NCBI GenBank assembly: GCA_035276685.1
Contig: DATELK010000235.1
Location: 61,543-125,542 of the forward strand
Length of the DNA stretch: 64,000 nucleotides
Reading direction: 5' to 3'
From: JACVRN01 sp035276685
GTDB taxonomy: Bacteria; Acidobacteriota; Blastocatellia; Pyrinomonadales; Pyrinomonadaceae
Shown here in pieces: positions 1 to 10,300 of the stretch. The notes under the pieces were generated by a model. That model searched no databases. It was not told the DNA's origin and saw only the letters and a program-made list of their open reading frames with translations. Numbering within the stretch: position 1 is the first letter of the stretch; each line of letters begins with the position of its first letter. The translations under genes and the position numbers were made by a program.

Positions 1-1
1 C

Positions 2-3000
2 GAGGGCATAGCCGAAGACCCGCGCATAAGACACGAGGCTGCCCTGAGCTATAACGCGGCTGGCGCTGCGACACAATCGGTCACGGTCTTTTATCCGCGC
101 CGCCAGCCGGAGCTTCCTGAGCAGGCGGCCATGCAGGCCATTCTGCGCGAAGACGACTATCTCTTTTTAGACAACGCGGACGTGTTCCTTGCCAATCTTG
201 CGTGGCAGCACAGGGAGTCCGAGGTTGCCGGTATTCACCCGTCGCAGGGAGCTTACTTCACCTACGACGAGCTTGCGGCGCAAGTCAGTATCGCGTGTGC
301 AGATGCCAACAGGCTGCCCTACGGCGCGGACTTCACTACGGGACAGCAGGCTCGCCTCTATCACTGGGCGCAGACATTGTTCTGGGACGATGGACTGACC
401 GGGCCGCTTGCGCCCGGCCAGAGTGGGGCGCAGAGCCTCGTATACCGCCAGCAGGAGGCAGTCTTCCCCGAAAGCTTTTTCGCCACCGTCTTTGGCGACA
501 GGATTCAGCAGTCCGCGCTCACGGAAGAAGCGGCCCTTTATCAGCAGTCGGGTTACTGGTGGCGCGCTTCCTTTACTATCGCCTACTTCGGCGCTGAAGG
601 GTATTACCAGCCCAAGGCATACCAGTCTCCATTTCAATCCGCGACGGCCTGCACCACAGTTGACTATGACCGGCCTTACTGGCTGCTGGCGGTTAAGGTG
701 ACGGACGCAATGTCGTCTGCGGTCACGGTGCAGCTTGACTACCAGTCGCTTGAACCGGCTTCTCTGACAGACGAAAGCGGGATGATGACAGATGGGCTCT
801 ATGACCCGCTCGGCAGACTCTGCGTCTTCTCTCAACACGCGCAGGTCAAGGGACAGCACAGCGGCGGAATGATGCTGGCAAACTACAGGCGGCAGCCTGC
901 TCCGTCCGTGCAGGAGGTTCTGAGCAGTCCTGAGACATACCTTCAGGGAGCGCTCATCTATTTCCTGCACGATGATAAAGGCTGGACTGAGGACGGGTCG
1001 CAGCCCGCTAGCATAGTGGCCGTAGCCGCGCGCCTCTACCCGAACAATCCGGCCGCCGCTTCACCGGCCGCGACCCCGAATCTCACCGTCGTACACCTGG
1101 ACGGGTTCGGACATCATGCGGAGCTGTTGGAGCGCGTGGAGCGCACGGCAGCAGCCGAGTCCACGGCTGGCGGCGAGTGGGTGTGGCAGAGGGCGCATCG
1201 TGTTGACTACGACCAGCGCAACCGCCTTCGTCGCCTCTTCCTGCCGGTCTTTAAGGACTCGCCGCAGGCAGAAGCGGACGCAAACAGTCAATACCACCTT
1301 TATACATACGACGCGCTCGACCGGCAGGTGCGCGAGCTATTGCCTAAAGGCTTCCTGAAACGAGTCGAGTATGAAAACGGCTGGACGGAGAGCCACTCTG
1401 ACGCGAACGATACTATTAAGGACTCGCCCTACTACCAGCAGCATCTGGATGACCCTAAGCTTTCGCCCGCAGAGAAGCGAGCGCTTGCACAGGCCGTCAG
1501 TTTTTACAACACGCCGCTGAGGCTCAGGAAAAATCCGCAGGGGTTTGTCATAGAAGAGCAGAGGCTCAACTCTTCCGTCACGCCCGGCGGCTCTCCCGTG
1601 GCTTATTCCACGCGGCACACGGTTGACGTGCGCGGGCTCTCTCTGGCCATAGCCGACCCGCGCCTGAGCGCTGGCGACACGCCGAATTTCAGAGCCGTCT
1701 ACGACATGCTCGGGCGGCCAGTCCACGTACGTAGGGCAGACGAAGGAGACCTTTACCTGCTGCATGACGCCGTGGACAAGCTCATTCACAAGTGGACGGC
1801 TCGCGGCATACACATTCAGAGGCTCTACGACCGGCCTTTGCGCCGCTTGAGCCGGGAGCAGGTGGACACGGGCGACGGGACTATGCGCTGCGTCCTCGCC
1901 TTCGAGTATGGAACGGACGCCTCTACCCTTTCGGTCAACCGCATTGTCAGCGTGAAAGAGCAGGCGGGAGCACGCTCTGTCGTTAGTTATAACCTGCTAG
2001 GTCGTCCTGCGCAGACGACCTATCGTTTCGCGCAACAGGCGGAGGGCATCATTGACTGGGAGCAGGCGGGCGAGGCACAACTGTTCGCAGACCAGTGGCA
2101 GCAGGCGTGGGAATACGACCCGGCCGGGCGTCTTCTGGCAGAGCATTGCGCGGACGGCTCCGTCATTCGCCAGGAGCTTTATAATAATGGATGGGTCTCT
2201 GCGATTCGGGTTGAGCTGCCCGGTGGCGGCTCTCCCTTACAGGCCATCGTAGGACTGTCGTACCTTCCGAGCGGCCAGCCTTCGAGCGCAGTCTATGGAA
2301 ACGGCGTCGCGCTCGGTTGGAGCTACGACCCTCTGACTCTGGAGCCTACGCGTAACACGGCCCGTCTCTCCACAGGCGAGCGCCTGTTTCAAGACCTGAT
2401 TTATACGCCCGACCCTGTCGGCAATATCTGTTCCGTCGTAGACAATGCGGCGGCAGCAATCCTCGGCCACGGCTCTATCGAGCCGCTTGAGAAGCAATAC
2501 GAGTACGATGCTTTTTACCGTCTACTGAGCGGCACCGGCTGGGAGCAGACTTCTTCTGCCGCCCCGCAGGTTAATTATAAACAGAGCTTCACCTATGACT
2601 CCTCGGACAATTTGATTCAGGTAGAGCGCGCCACGGACAAGGAGACTGCAAGCCGCTCGTTCAGCGTCGCGCCGGATTCCAACAGGGCAGTCCCGTCCAC
2701 GATGCTGCTCTCCGGCAAGAAAGTGAACGACTTCTTCGACGCGAGCGGCAACCTGCTGGTGCTTGAGAACGGCTCCGCGCTCGCTTATGACTTCATGAGC
2801 CGCGCGGCCTCTGTCACACAGGCCAGTGCGTCTTCGCCCGTCGCTTATTACCGTTACAACGCTCAGGGGCAGCGTATGCGTCGGCGCAGCGTCAACGGGC
2901 AGGGAACTTTCGGCGAGCTGTTTCATCTGGGCTCCGCTTACATAGAGGAGGCTGTCGCTGACGGACAGACCGGGCAGCGCTCTTTCACCTTGCATGTGAC

Positions 3001-3817
3001 GGCCCCCGGCGATTCGCTGGTTCTGGTTAGTCACGCCGCCGGTAATGCTGTACCCGAAGCCCGCTACCTGCTGTCGAACCACGTAGGGTCTGTGACGATG
3101 GAGCTGGACGAGCAGGCACGTGTGCTGCGCTACTCAGACTACTATCCTTACGGGGAGCAGAGCGTCTCGATTACGACTGAGACGGAGCCGCGCATGTTGC
3201 AGCTCGGCTTCTCCGGAAAGGAGCATGACGCGGAGACGGGCTTCAACTATTTCGGCGGGCGCTATTATCAAGCCTCCTGGGCGCGCTGGCTCACGCCCGA
3301 CCCCATAGGCGAAGCTGGCGGCATCAACCTCTACCTTTACGTGAAAGACAACCCGGCGACGCTCGTTGACCCGGACGGCTTCATGCCGACCCTGAGGTCA
3401 ACAAAGAAGAGGAAGGCCGCCCTCAAGGCAAATCTGAACATGGGTCTTAACCCGCGCGGCACGGGACGCGTTCGAAAAAAGCGTAGAGTCCAGACCTTCG
3501 TGATAGACCACGGCAAAGCCAAGCTGGTGAACTTTAAGTTCATGGGCATGACCAGGAGGGGACTGCATCCGGGCTCGGACTATGTTGACCGGGCGGTCAT
3601 CATCTACACCGGAAGCCGCGCCGGAGATTTCGCGGCGGCTAATCTGGCAGTCGGACGCGGCGCAACTCCCGGCGGCTACGTCTGGCATCATTACCATAAC
3701 TACAAGCCCGCGACCAACACGGGCACACTCTACCTGATGACCACGGCGAAGCACGCGCCTGCACATTCGGGCGGCGTCTGGCAGTACGAGCAGCATCACG
3801 GTGTAGCTTACACATAA
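2..3817 (+). CDS. Fused TcB/TcC Rhs-type Tc toxin subunit with WHH nuclease tip (5' partial)
   Basis: The frame is open from base 2, so the N-terminal part (SpvB-like and propeller region of TcB) lies outside the window; the ATG at 131 is internal. Numbered from 131, the protein has many YD/Rhs repeats (YDALDR, YDMLGRP, YDPAGRL). An Rhs-associated core runs over about 1005-1084, with RYY, DPIG and a closing DPDGF at 1080-1084, the Asp-rich self-cleavage region of TcC proteins. The last 144 residues after the core are the variable effector: basic at first, then WHH at 1185-1187 and later a His and an HSGG motif, as in WHH-type HNH/Endo VII nucleases of polymorphic toxins. In known Tc toxins the BC cocoon encloses this tip and passes it through TcA. 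B and C tails in one reading frame indicate a natural fusion. The nuclease assignment rests on motifs only. Confidence 0.85.
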   Translation, partial: EGIAEDPRIRHEAALSYNAAGAATQSVTVFYPRRQPELPEQAAMQAILREDDYLFLDNADVFLANLAWQHRESEVAGIHPSQGAYFTYDELAAQVSIACADANRLPYGADFTTGQQARLYHWAQTLFWDDGLTGPLAPGQSGAQSLVYRQQEAVFPESFFATVFGDRIQQSALTEEAALYQQSGYWWRASFTIAYFGAEGYYQPKAYQSPFQSATACTTVDYDRPYWLLAVKVTDAMSSAVTVQLDYQSLEPASLTDESGMMTDGLYDPLGRLCVFSQHAQVKGQHSGGMMLANYRRQPAPSVQEVLSSPETYLQGALIYFLHDDKGWTEDGSQPASIVAVAARLYPNNPAAASPAATPNLTVVHLDGFGHHAELLERVERTAAAESTAGGEWVWQRAHRVDYDQRNRLRRLFLPVFKDSPQAEADANSQYHLYTYDALDRQVRELLPKGFLKRVEYENGWTESHSDANDTIKDSPYYQQHLDDPKLSPAEKRALAQAVSFYNTPLRLRKNPQGFVIEEQRLNSSVTPGGSPVAYSTRHTVDVRGLSLAIADPRLSAGDTPNFRAVYDMLGRPVHVRRADEGDLYLLHDAVDKLIHKWTARGIHIQRLYDRPLRRLSREQVDTGDGTMRCVLAFEYGTDASTLSVNRIVSVKEQAGARSVVSYNLLGRPAQTTYRFAQQAEGIIDWEQAGEAQLFADQWQQAWEYDPAGRLLAEHCADGSVIRQELYNNGWVSAIRVELPGGGSPLQAIVGLSYLPSGQPSSAVYGNGVALGWSYDPLTLEPTRNTARLSTGERLFQDLIYTPDPVGNICSVVDNAAAAILGHGSIEPLEKQYEYDAFYRLLSGTGWEQTSSAAPQVNYKQSFTYDSSDNLIQVERATDKETASRSFSVAPDSNRAVPSTMLLSGKKVNDFFDASGNLLVLENGSALAYDFMSRAASVTQASASSPVAYYRYNAQGQRMRRRSVNGQGTFGELFHLGSAYIEEAVADGQTGQRSFTLHVTAPGDSLVLVSHAAGNAVPEARYLLSNHVGSVTMELDEQARVLRYSDYYPYGEQSVSITTETEPRMLQLGFSGKEHDAETGFNYFGGRYYQASWARWLTPDPIGEAGGINLYLYVKDNPATLVDPDGFMPTLRSTKKRKAALKANLNMGLNPRGTGRVRKKRRVQTFVIDHGKAKLVNFKFMGMTRRGLHPGSDYVDRAVIIYTGSRAGDFAAANLAVGRGATPGGYVWHHYHNYKPATNTGTLYLMTTAKHAPAHSGGVWQYEQHHGVAYT

Positions 3818-3833
3818 TGAGGCACAGGCAGAG

Positions 3834-4262
3834 ATGAAACCCAAAATTTATGATAGCGGGCCGCCGGTTTCAGAGGACGAGCTTGAACGGCTTGAGGCGC
3901 GGCTCAGGCATAAGCTGCCCGAGCCTTACCGCAGCTTCCTTCTCAAGCACAACGGCGGACGCCCCGAGCCGAACACTTTCGTCCCACGCGGTAAAAGCGA
4001 GCCGACCGAAACTCTGAACTCCTTTCTCGCCATCGGCGGCGACACCGCGGGGGGGAGCCTTGACGAGTTTCTTGACCTTTACAGGGGGCGGCTTCCGGAA
4101 GGGTTCCTGCCCGTGGCCTATGACGCGTTCGGCAATCTGATAGGCATCATGCTGAGCGGACACCATCGCGGGCAGCTCTATTTCTGGGAGCACGAAGAAG
4201 AGGGTAGAAGCTGGCTACTGGCAGAAGACTGGGACAGCTTCTTCTCGTCATTCAGTAAGTAG
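3834..4262 (+). CDS. SUKH (SMI1/KNR4) family immunity-like protein
   Basis: This 142-residue protein starts 16 bases after the toxin stop. It shows the SUKH-1 layout: an N-terminal helix (EDELERLEARL), the LPEPYRSFLLKHNGG motif near 29-43, an acidic middle, the LPVAYDAFGNLIGI strand motif, and a C-terminal YFWEHEEE stretch. SUKH proteins are the commonest immunity proteins of bacterial nuclease toxins, binding the cognate toxin domain in the cytoplasm. Its position right behind a WHH-type nuclease tip supports that role. Cognate binding is inferred; SUKH proteins can also protect against toxins encoded elsewhere. No strong Shine-Dalgarno is visible, so translation may depend on the upstream gene. 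Confidence 0.85.
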   Translation: MKPKIYDSGPPVSEDELERLEARLRHKLPEPYRSFLLKHNGGRPEPNTFVPRGKSEPTETLNSFLAIGGDTAGGSLDEFLDLYRGRLPEGFLPVAYDAFGNLIGIMLSGHHRGQLYFWEHEEEGRSWLLAEDWDSFFSSFSK

Positions 4263-4326
4263 ATACCAGAGCCACTGGCGTTACAAGAAAGACTTTTCCC
4301 TGAGCTAAGAGAGAAAGGCAGATACC

Positions 4327-7300
4327 ATGCTGACGGCGGCTGACGTAAAGACATTTTTGAATCGCAATAGCCTCTCATCGCCCGCTGACTTGCGTAAGCT
4401 GGGCAGCTCGCCCGCGCCGCTCGACTGGGGGAGCTTGAAACAGGACGAGGCCACGCAGGACTTGAAGGCGCACGCGCGTCTCTACAACGTCTCGCGCAAT
4501 ATTGATGTCAGCCAGCAATTGCTTCAGCGCGGCCTCATGTCGGCCAGCCAGATTGCGCTCATGCCGCAGCGAGAGTTCGTGAGCCAGCACGCGGGCGCGC
4601 TCAATCTCTCCGAGGAGCAGGCCGCACAGCTGCACCAGCGCGCGACCGTCGTGCAGAACAAGGCCATGCATCTGGCCGCAGCCATACACAGCAGCGTCGG
4701 CTCGCCCCATTTTCAATCCATGCTCGTCAGCAACGTCGGCGACGATGTCGTAGACCACTTCGAGGACTTGCCCAGCTATCAGGAGATGTTCGGCGGTCTC
4801 AACTATTGCGAGTGCGCCGAGTGCAAGTCAATCTTCGGGGCGGCTGCTTATTTCGTAGACCTGATGCGAATCATAGACACGTACGTCACCTCTCCGACCG
4901 GAAACAAGATTCCTGACCCTTTCAAGCTGGAAAAGCGTCGCCCGGACCTGGCGCAGATTCCCCTGACCTGCGAGATGACGAACAATCTGGTGCCGTACCT
5001 GCGCATCATCAACGAGCGTTTATCCGATACGGCCATCTCTAATCTAGGCATAGGCAGCGGCAACCCGAACCAGAAGAAGCAGGACTACAACACCCTCGCG
5101 CAGAAGATGGCGACTGGGCTGCGATACCCGCTGCTGCTTCCTTTCCACTATCCGCTTGACCAGATTCGCACGCTCCTTAAGCAGCTAGGCATCTCCCTGC
5201 AAGACATCTTTGCCGCGTGGGGCGTGGATGTCCCGCAGGTGGTGCGCGAGTCCCTGTCGCTCTCGCTTGAACAGGCCGCCATCATAGCCACGCCCGCGAC
5301 AGACGCCGCGACGGTGGCCGCCTTCTATGACATGACGGAGGCGGACGTGCCGGGAAAGCTCTCCGACCTCTCTATGTTCACGAAGAAGGCGGAGCTGACC
5401 GTGCCGCAGGTGCAGGACTTAGTCGTGCAGGGGCTCTCGGATGACGAGATTGCGGCCAAGGTTCCCGCGAACCTTTTTATAAATCGCGGACTCGGCGACA
5501 ACTTTCTCCTGCTGTTGGAGAGTCAACAGGGCGCGGGCTCAATTAAGAATCTCACTAATCAGGCGCTCGACCAGATGAATCGTTTGCGACGACTCGCGGA
5601 TGCAGTCGGATGGTCTGCCCCCGATACGGATTGGGTCTTGAGCCAGCTGATTAAGCCCGGCGTGCCAACCAAGATAGACGACGCGGCGTTTGCGACCATA
5701 CTACAGGTGCGGAATCTGGCAGAGACGTTTCAGCTGACGCCAGTTCAGGCGGCAGTATTTTTCGGCCCCATCAAGACCTACGGAGACCGTGACGAAAACA
5801 GCAGCACGCTCTTCGACCAGCTCTTCAATGACCCGGCGACGGTCGCCAAGAGCGGGGCTTATCATCCTGCCGGGAACGCGCTCAATAGTCTTTATAAGGA
5901 CACGCCTCCGCTGAAGTGGCTGCCCGGCTCCGACCAGGACACGGCGGCAATCATGCGCGTTGCCCCCGGCCTTGGTCTCAAGCTGGACGCCCTGACGGCG
6001 CTCGGCAAGAGCCTCTTCGCCGCTCAGGTAAAGCAGTCAGCCCAGCTGAATCTGGATGTCGATACTCTCTCGATTCTCTACCGCCATGCACTGCTCAGTC
6101 GCGGCCTGAGCCTGCGTATGGAGCAGTACCTGATACTGCTCGACCTGCTGGGCCTGACAGGGACGCAGGTCTTTAAGGTTGCAGACCTCAACCGTGTGCT
6201 GACCTTTCGCAACTGGATGACGGCGGCGGGGCTCAACGTCTACCAGCTTCAGTACATTCTGAAGGGGACTACGAGCGTTTACGTCAATCAGGTGTTGAAT
6301 GAGAATCAGATAGTGCCGTGGCTCGCCAGCCTGATTAAGGCTGTGACGGCCACGAGCCCCGACCCGGAAGTAGAGGTTGACGCTCAGCTCGCCGTCTTCT
6401 TCGGGATAGACCAGACGCTGCTGACGGTCGTAAGGACTATGGCCTTGAAAGCGACGACGCTTCCGGCCGGACTCAAAGTTTGGACTGATGCCTTTCTGGC
6501 TCCCTTTACGGAAAAGACTGCGCCGCCCTACCTCGCTTACGTTAAAGGCGTGCTCGGCGCGATAGCACAGTGGCTGGCGTTCGCGCAGGCGGCGCAGCTT
6601 TCGGCAGACCTGCTCGCCTGTGTCTCGCGCAACGCAACCTCCTTCGGGCTACAGTTCTCGACATTGACGATAGACAACCTGCGTGACATTCAGCAGCTCT
6701 CAGACCTCATCCAGCAATTCGGAGACAAGCGCGGCGACCTGCTCGCCTACATAGACGCTTCGGCCCAAGACCCGGCGGCACCGGCTGCGCTCTCGGCTCT
6801 ACAGTCGGCCACGGGCTGGCCGCAGGAGCAAGTCTCTGACCTGCTCAACCATGAGCTAAAAGGCATAAGCAACGTGATGGAGAGGCTCAGGCGGCTGTCC
6901 GCCTGCTTTGTTCAGATAGCCATGCTGGGAGGCGACGTTACTTTCCTCAGGGGACTGGTCGGGCTCGCTAAAACGCCCGCGACTACGTGGGATACTTATC
7001 AGGCTCAGGTCGCGCTCGTGCTGGCGAAGGTGAGCGAGCGTTTTGGTCAGGCGAACTGGACGGCTATGAGCGCGCAGGTTGAAAGTAAGCTGGAGGTCAG
7101 AAGGCGCGACGCGCTGGTCGGCATCGTCATGGCGCAGCTGCGCTCCAAGTATAAAGACATACAGTCGCCGGACAACGTCTACGAGTTTCTGCTGATTGAC
7201 GTTGAGGTCGGCCCCGAGATGCAAATCTCTTATATCAAGGAGGCTCTGAACGCGGCACAGCTCTACTTGCAGCGCTGTCGTCTACGCCTTGAGCCGGGCG

Positions 7301-10300
7301 TCAACGTGCTGGACATTCCGGAGGTCTGGTGGGAATGGATTCTCAACTATCGCGTCTGGGAGGCCAACCGCCAGATTTTCCTCTACCCGGAAAATTACCT
7401 GCTGCCGTCCGTGCGACGGGACAAGACCTCGCTCTTCGTGGCGCTGGAAAATGAGCTGTTGCAGTCGGAGGTGACGACCGACACGGTTGAGACCGCTTAC
7501 ACCACCTTCATAGAAAATCTATGCAGCCTGACGGACATGAAGGTGGTCGAGACGTGGTACGGCGAGATTAATCACCCGCAGTACGGGCGCATCAACGCGC
7601 TCTATCTTTTCGCACGCTCTATGACCGCTCCCTACACTTTCCACATGTGTCGGCAGATTGATAAAGAGCCCTGGTCGGAGTGGGAGAAAATAGATTTAGC
7701 CATCAGCTCGCCGTACGTGTCGCCGGTCTATGCCTTCGGCAAGCTGTTCCTCTTCTGGGTGCGCGTGGAAAAGTTAAGCTCGCCCTCGATTGAGGTCGGG
7801 ACGCAGGGCGGGAAGTCTTATACCAATGTTTCTCACAGGGCGACCATACAGTATTCCTTCCAGAATCGCGCGGGCAAGTGGGTGCAGCCGCAAACCCTGA
7901 CGCAGGGCGAGGTCGTCTATTTTGACGACCAGGGCCAGGACGCTTCGCTCGCCAAGCTAAAGAGTCACCCGCTGTTCGAGGGCGTGTTCGAGATGGACAA
8001 TCTGGTCTGGCACAAGGTCTATCCCGTGAGGATTACGGCTGACAACCTGCCTGCCGGGTTGTCCACCGGCAAAGACCCCGAGCGCATAGCGGTTTTCTAT
8101 GGCCCCATGCTGGCTAATGCCGCCCCTGACCCGTCCCTGCTCAATTTGACGCCCCCGAAGAACGTGGACGCGCTCGCCTTTTTTCAGCAGATGGTCAGTC
8201 GCATGAAGGATATGTACGAGATGTTGGCGGCTAACAATTCAGGGCTGCTGCCGTTCTGTCCCGTGCTGGTGCTGAACTCCTCGCTCCAAACCAGCGTCAT
8301 TGTCCACAAGCCCGAAACGCTGTTGATGGATACTTACAGGCCCGCGACGCTGGCGCAATTCCGGCCTGTCATCAACGACCTGCAAAGCAGCGTACAGCTT
8401 GTGCCTTCGGGGACGCCGATTGCAGATAATTACCTGGGCGACATGCCTGAGCTGTCCGATATCCCCTCGCAGCCGCAGACGCTCAGCTCGCTTGACTTCA
8501 TCAACAGCAGTATCAAGGCTGATACAGCGACCAAGCTTTTTCAGACTCTGCAGGCGCAAAAGATTGTTGACGGGAATGGCACCGTCATCCCTTCGTCCCT
8601 CCCGTCGCTGAACCTGTACCTCTCTTTGCGCGAGTTTCTGGAACATCTTCTACACCCGTTCCAGTTGCTGGCCATTCAGCGTGTGCTGCTCGCGAACGCG
8701 GGCTCGCCCATTTTGTTCGGGGCCGTCGAGCATAATAAGGCCGCCATCACGACTGTTAAGAACCAGCCGGGCTGGTTCATGCTGGACAACGGCGACGAGA
8801 GCTTTCTGTTACAGCCAGTCGTGGTCAAAGGGCAGCCGCCTGCTTTTAGTAGCTTCCCGGCGGGGTTGACCGTCTCTACTCCGCCGTTTCACCCGGCCTC
8901 CTTCATCATCTGGAATCCGATCGACCCCGCGTCAAAGCCGGTCATAGACCACTCCGTCTCAAGCATGGTTTTCAAAGACCTGCAAACTTATAAGCTGCTC
9001 ACGCAGACGGGCCTGCCCGTCATCCCGACCATAGAGGGGTTAAGCGCGGACGATCTGGCGACGGTCGTGCTGGCCAACTATATTAACAACAAGCAGCTGA
9101 CCAAGGCGCAGGTCAAGGCGATTCGTCACGCCCTGCTCAACTATCCGCTTATCTTCGAGGATGACTTTGTATCCCCAAGCATCACGCCTGCGCTCTCCGA
9201 GCAGATATACAAATCCTATCTTCAGCAATACAGTCTGGTAGACCAGAGCAAGCGGCTCGCACAGGAGCTGCTCAGCGGCGACACGCTTAAAACGGTTCTG
9301 GGCCTGCTGGTCGGCACACAGCTGATGCCGAAGGACGTGACGGCCATCTATCGCACGCTGGTTGAAGCGCCTATTCCTGTGGCGCTGAACTACTTTAACG
9401 CGGGCACGCCCGGCGACTTCCTCAACACGGGGCAGTTCACCGTCACGCGTTTGACTACCGCCGCCACGCCGCTGCTTGAGCGCGCATTATTTACCGGCGG
9501 CATAGAGCGGCTGCTCAGCCTTGAGACGCAGAACGTTCCCGTCAAGCCGCTGCTACCCTTTGACAGGTTACAGCCGACAGCCAGACGCGTTGTCTACCCT
9601 GACGCGATAGACGGTGCCGAGGTGGATTTCGACGGCCTTTACGGGCAGTATTTCTGGGAGCTTTTCTTCCACGGCCCTATGCTGGTGGCCAGCAGTCTAG
9701 CGGCCAACCAGCAGTTCCGCGACGCGACCGCGTGGTTTCACTACGTCTTTGACCCGACCCTACAGGAGCAGTTCGTCACCGCCGACACCTTTGCTAACGA
9801 GACGGAGCAGACCATTGACAAGCCGCTCTCGGCGGATACTTTCAAGAAGCTACAGGAGCAGAAGCTGGGGGACTCAACGGACGCATACCTGTCGCCGGAG
9901 GGCAGGGTAAACCCGTCCTTCGACGCCCAGACAGACCTCAGCTTCCTCTTAAGCAGCTCTATGACGGCGGACTTGATTCCGCTCGTGCGGAACGTCCTGC
10001 TCAATTACAAGCTGGCGACCTCCGCCAGCCGCTTCTGGAACTTCCGCCCCTTCCGCACCCACACGCTTGAGGAGCTGGAAACGATGCTCGCCGACGATAA
10101 CCCGGCGGTGCAGGCTTATAACAACAATCCATTCGACCCCTTCGCCATTGCACGCCTGCGTATCAGCGCCTTCGAGAAAGCGACCGTCATGCAGTACGTG
10201 GACACTCTGATTCAGTGGGGAGACTTCTACTTTACGCAGGACACCTGGGAGTCTATCACCGCCGCCACCATGCTCTACGTTTACGCCTTTGACCTCCTAG

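Noticed and set aside
167..970. Long antisense open frames opposite the Tc, permease, kinase and other genes
   Set aside because: They have no protein-family signals and arise from the high GC content; the opposite strand carries well-supported genes.
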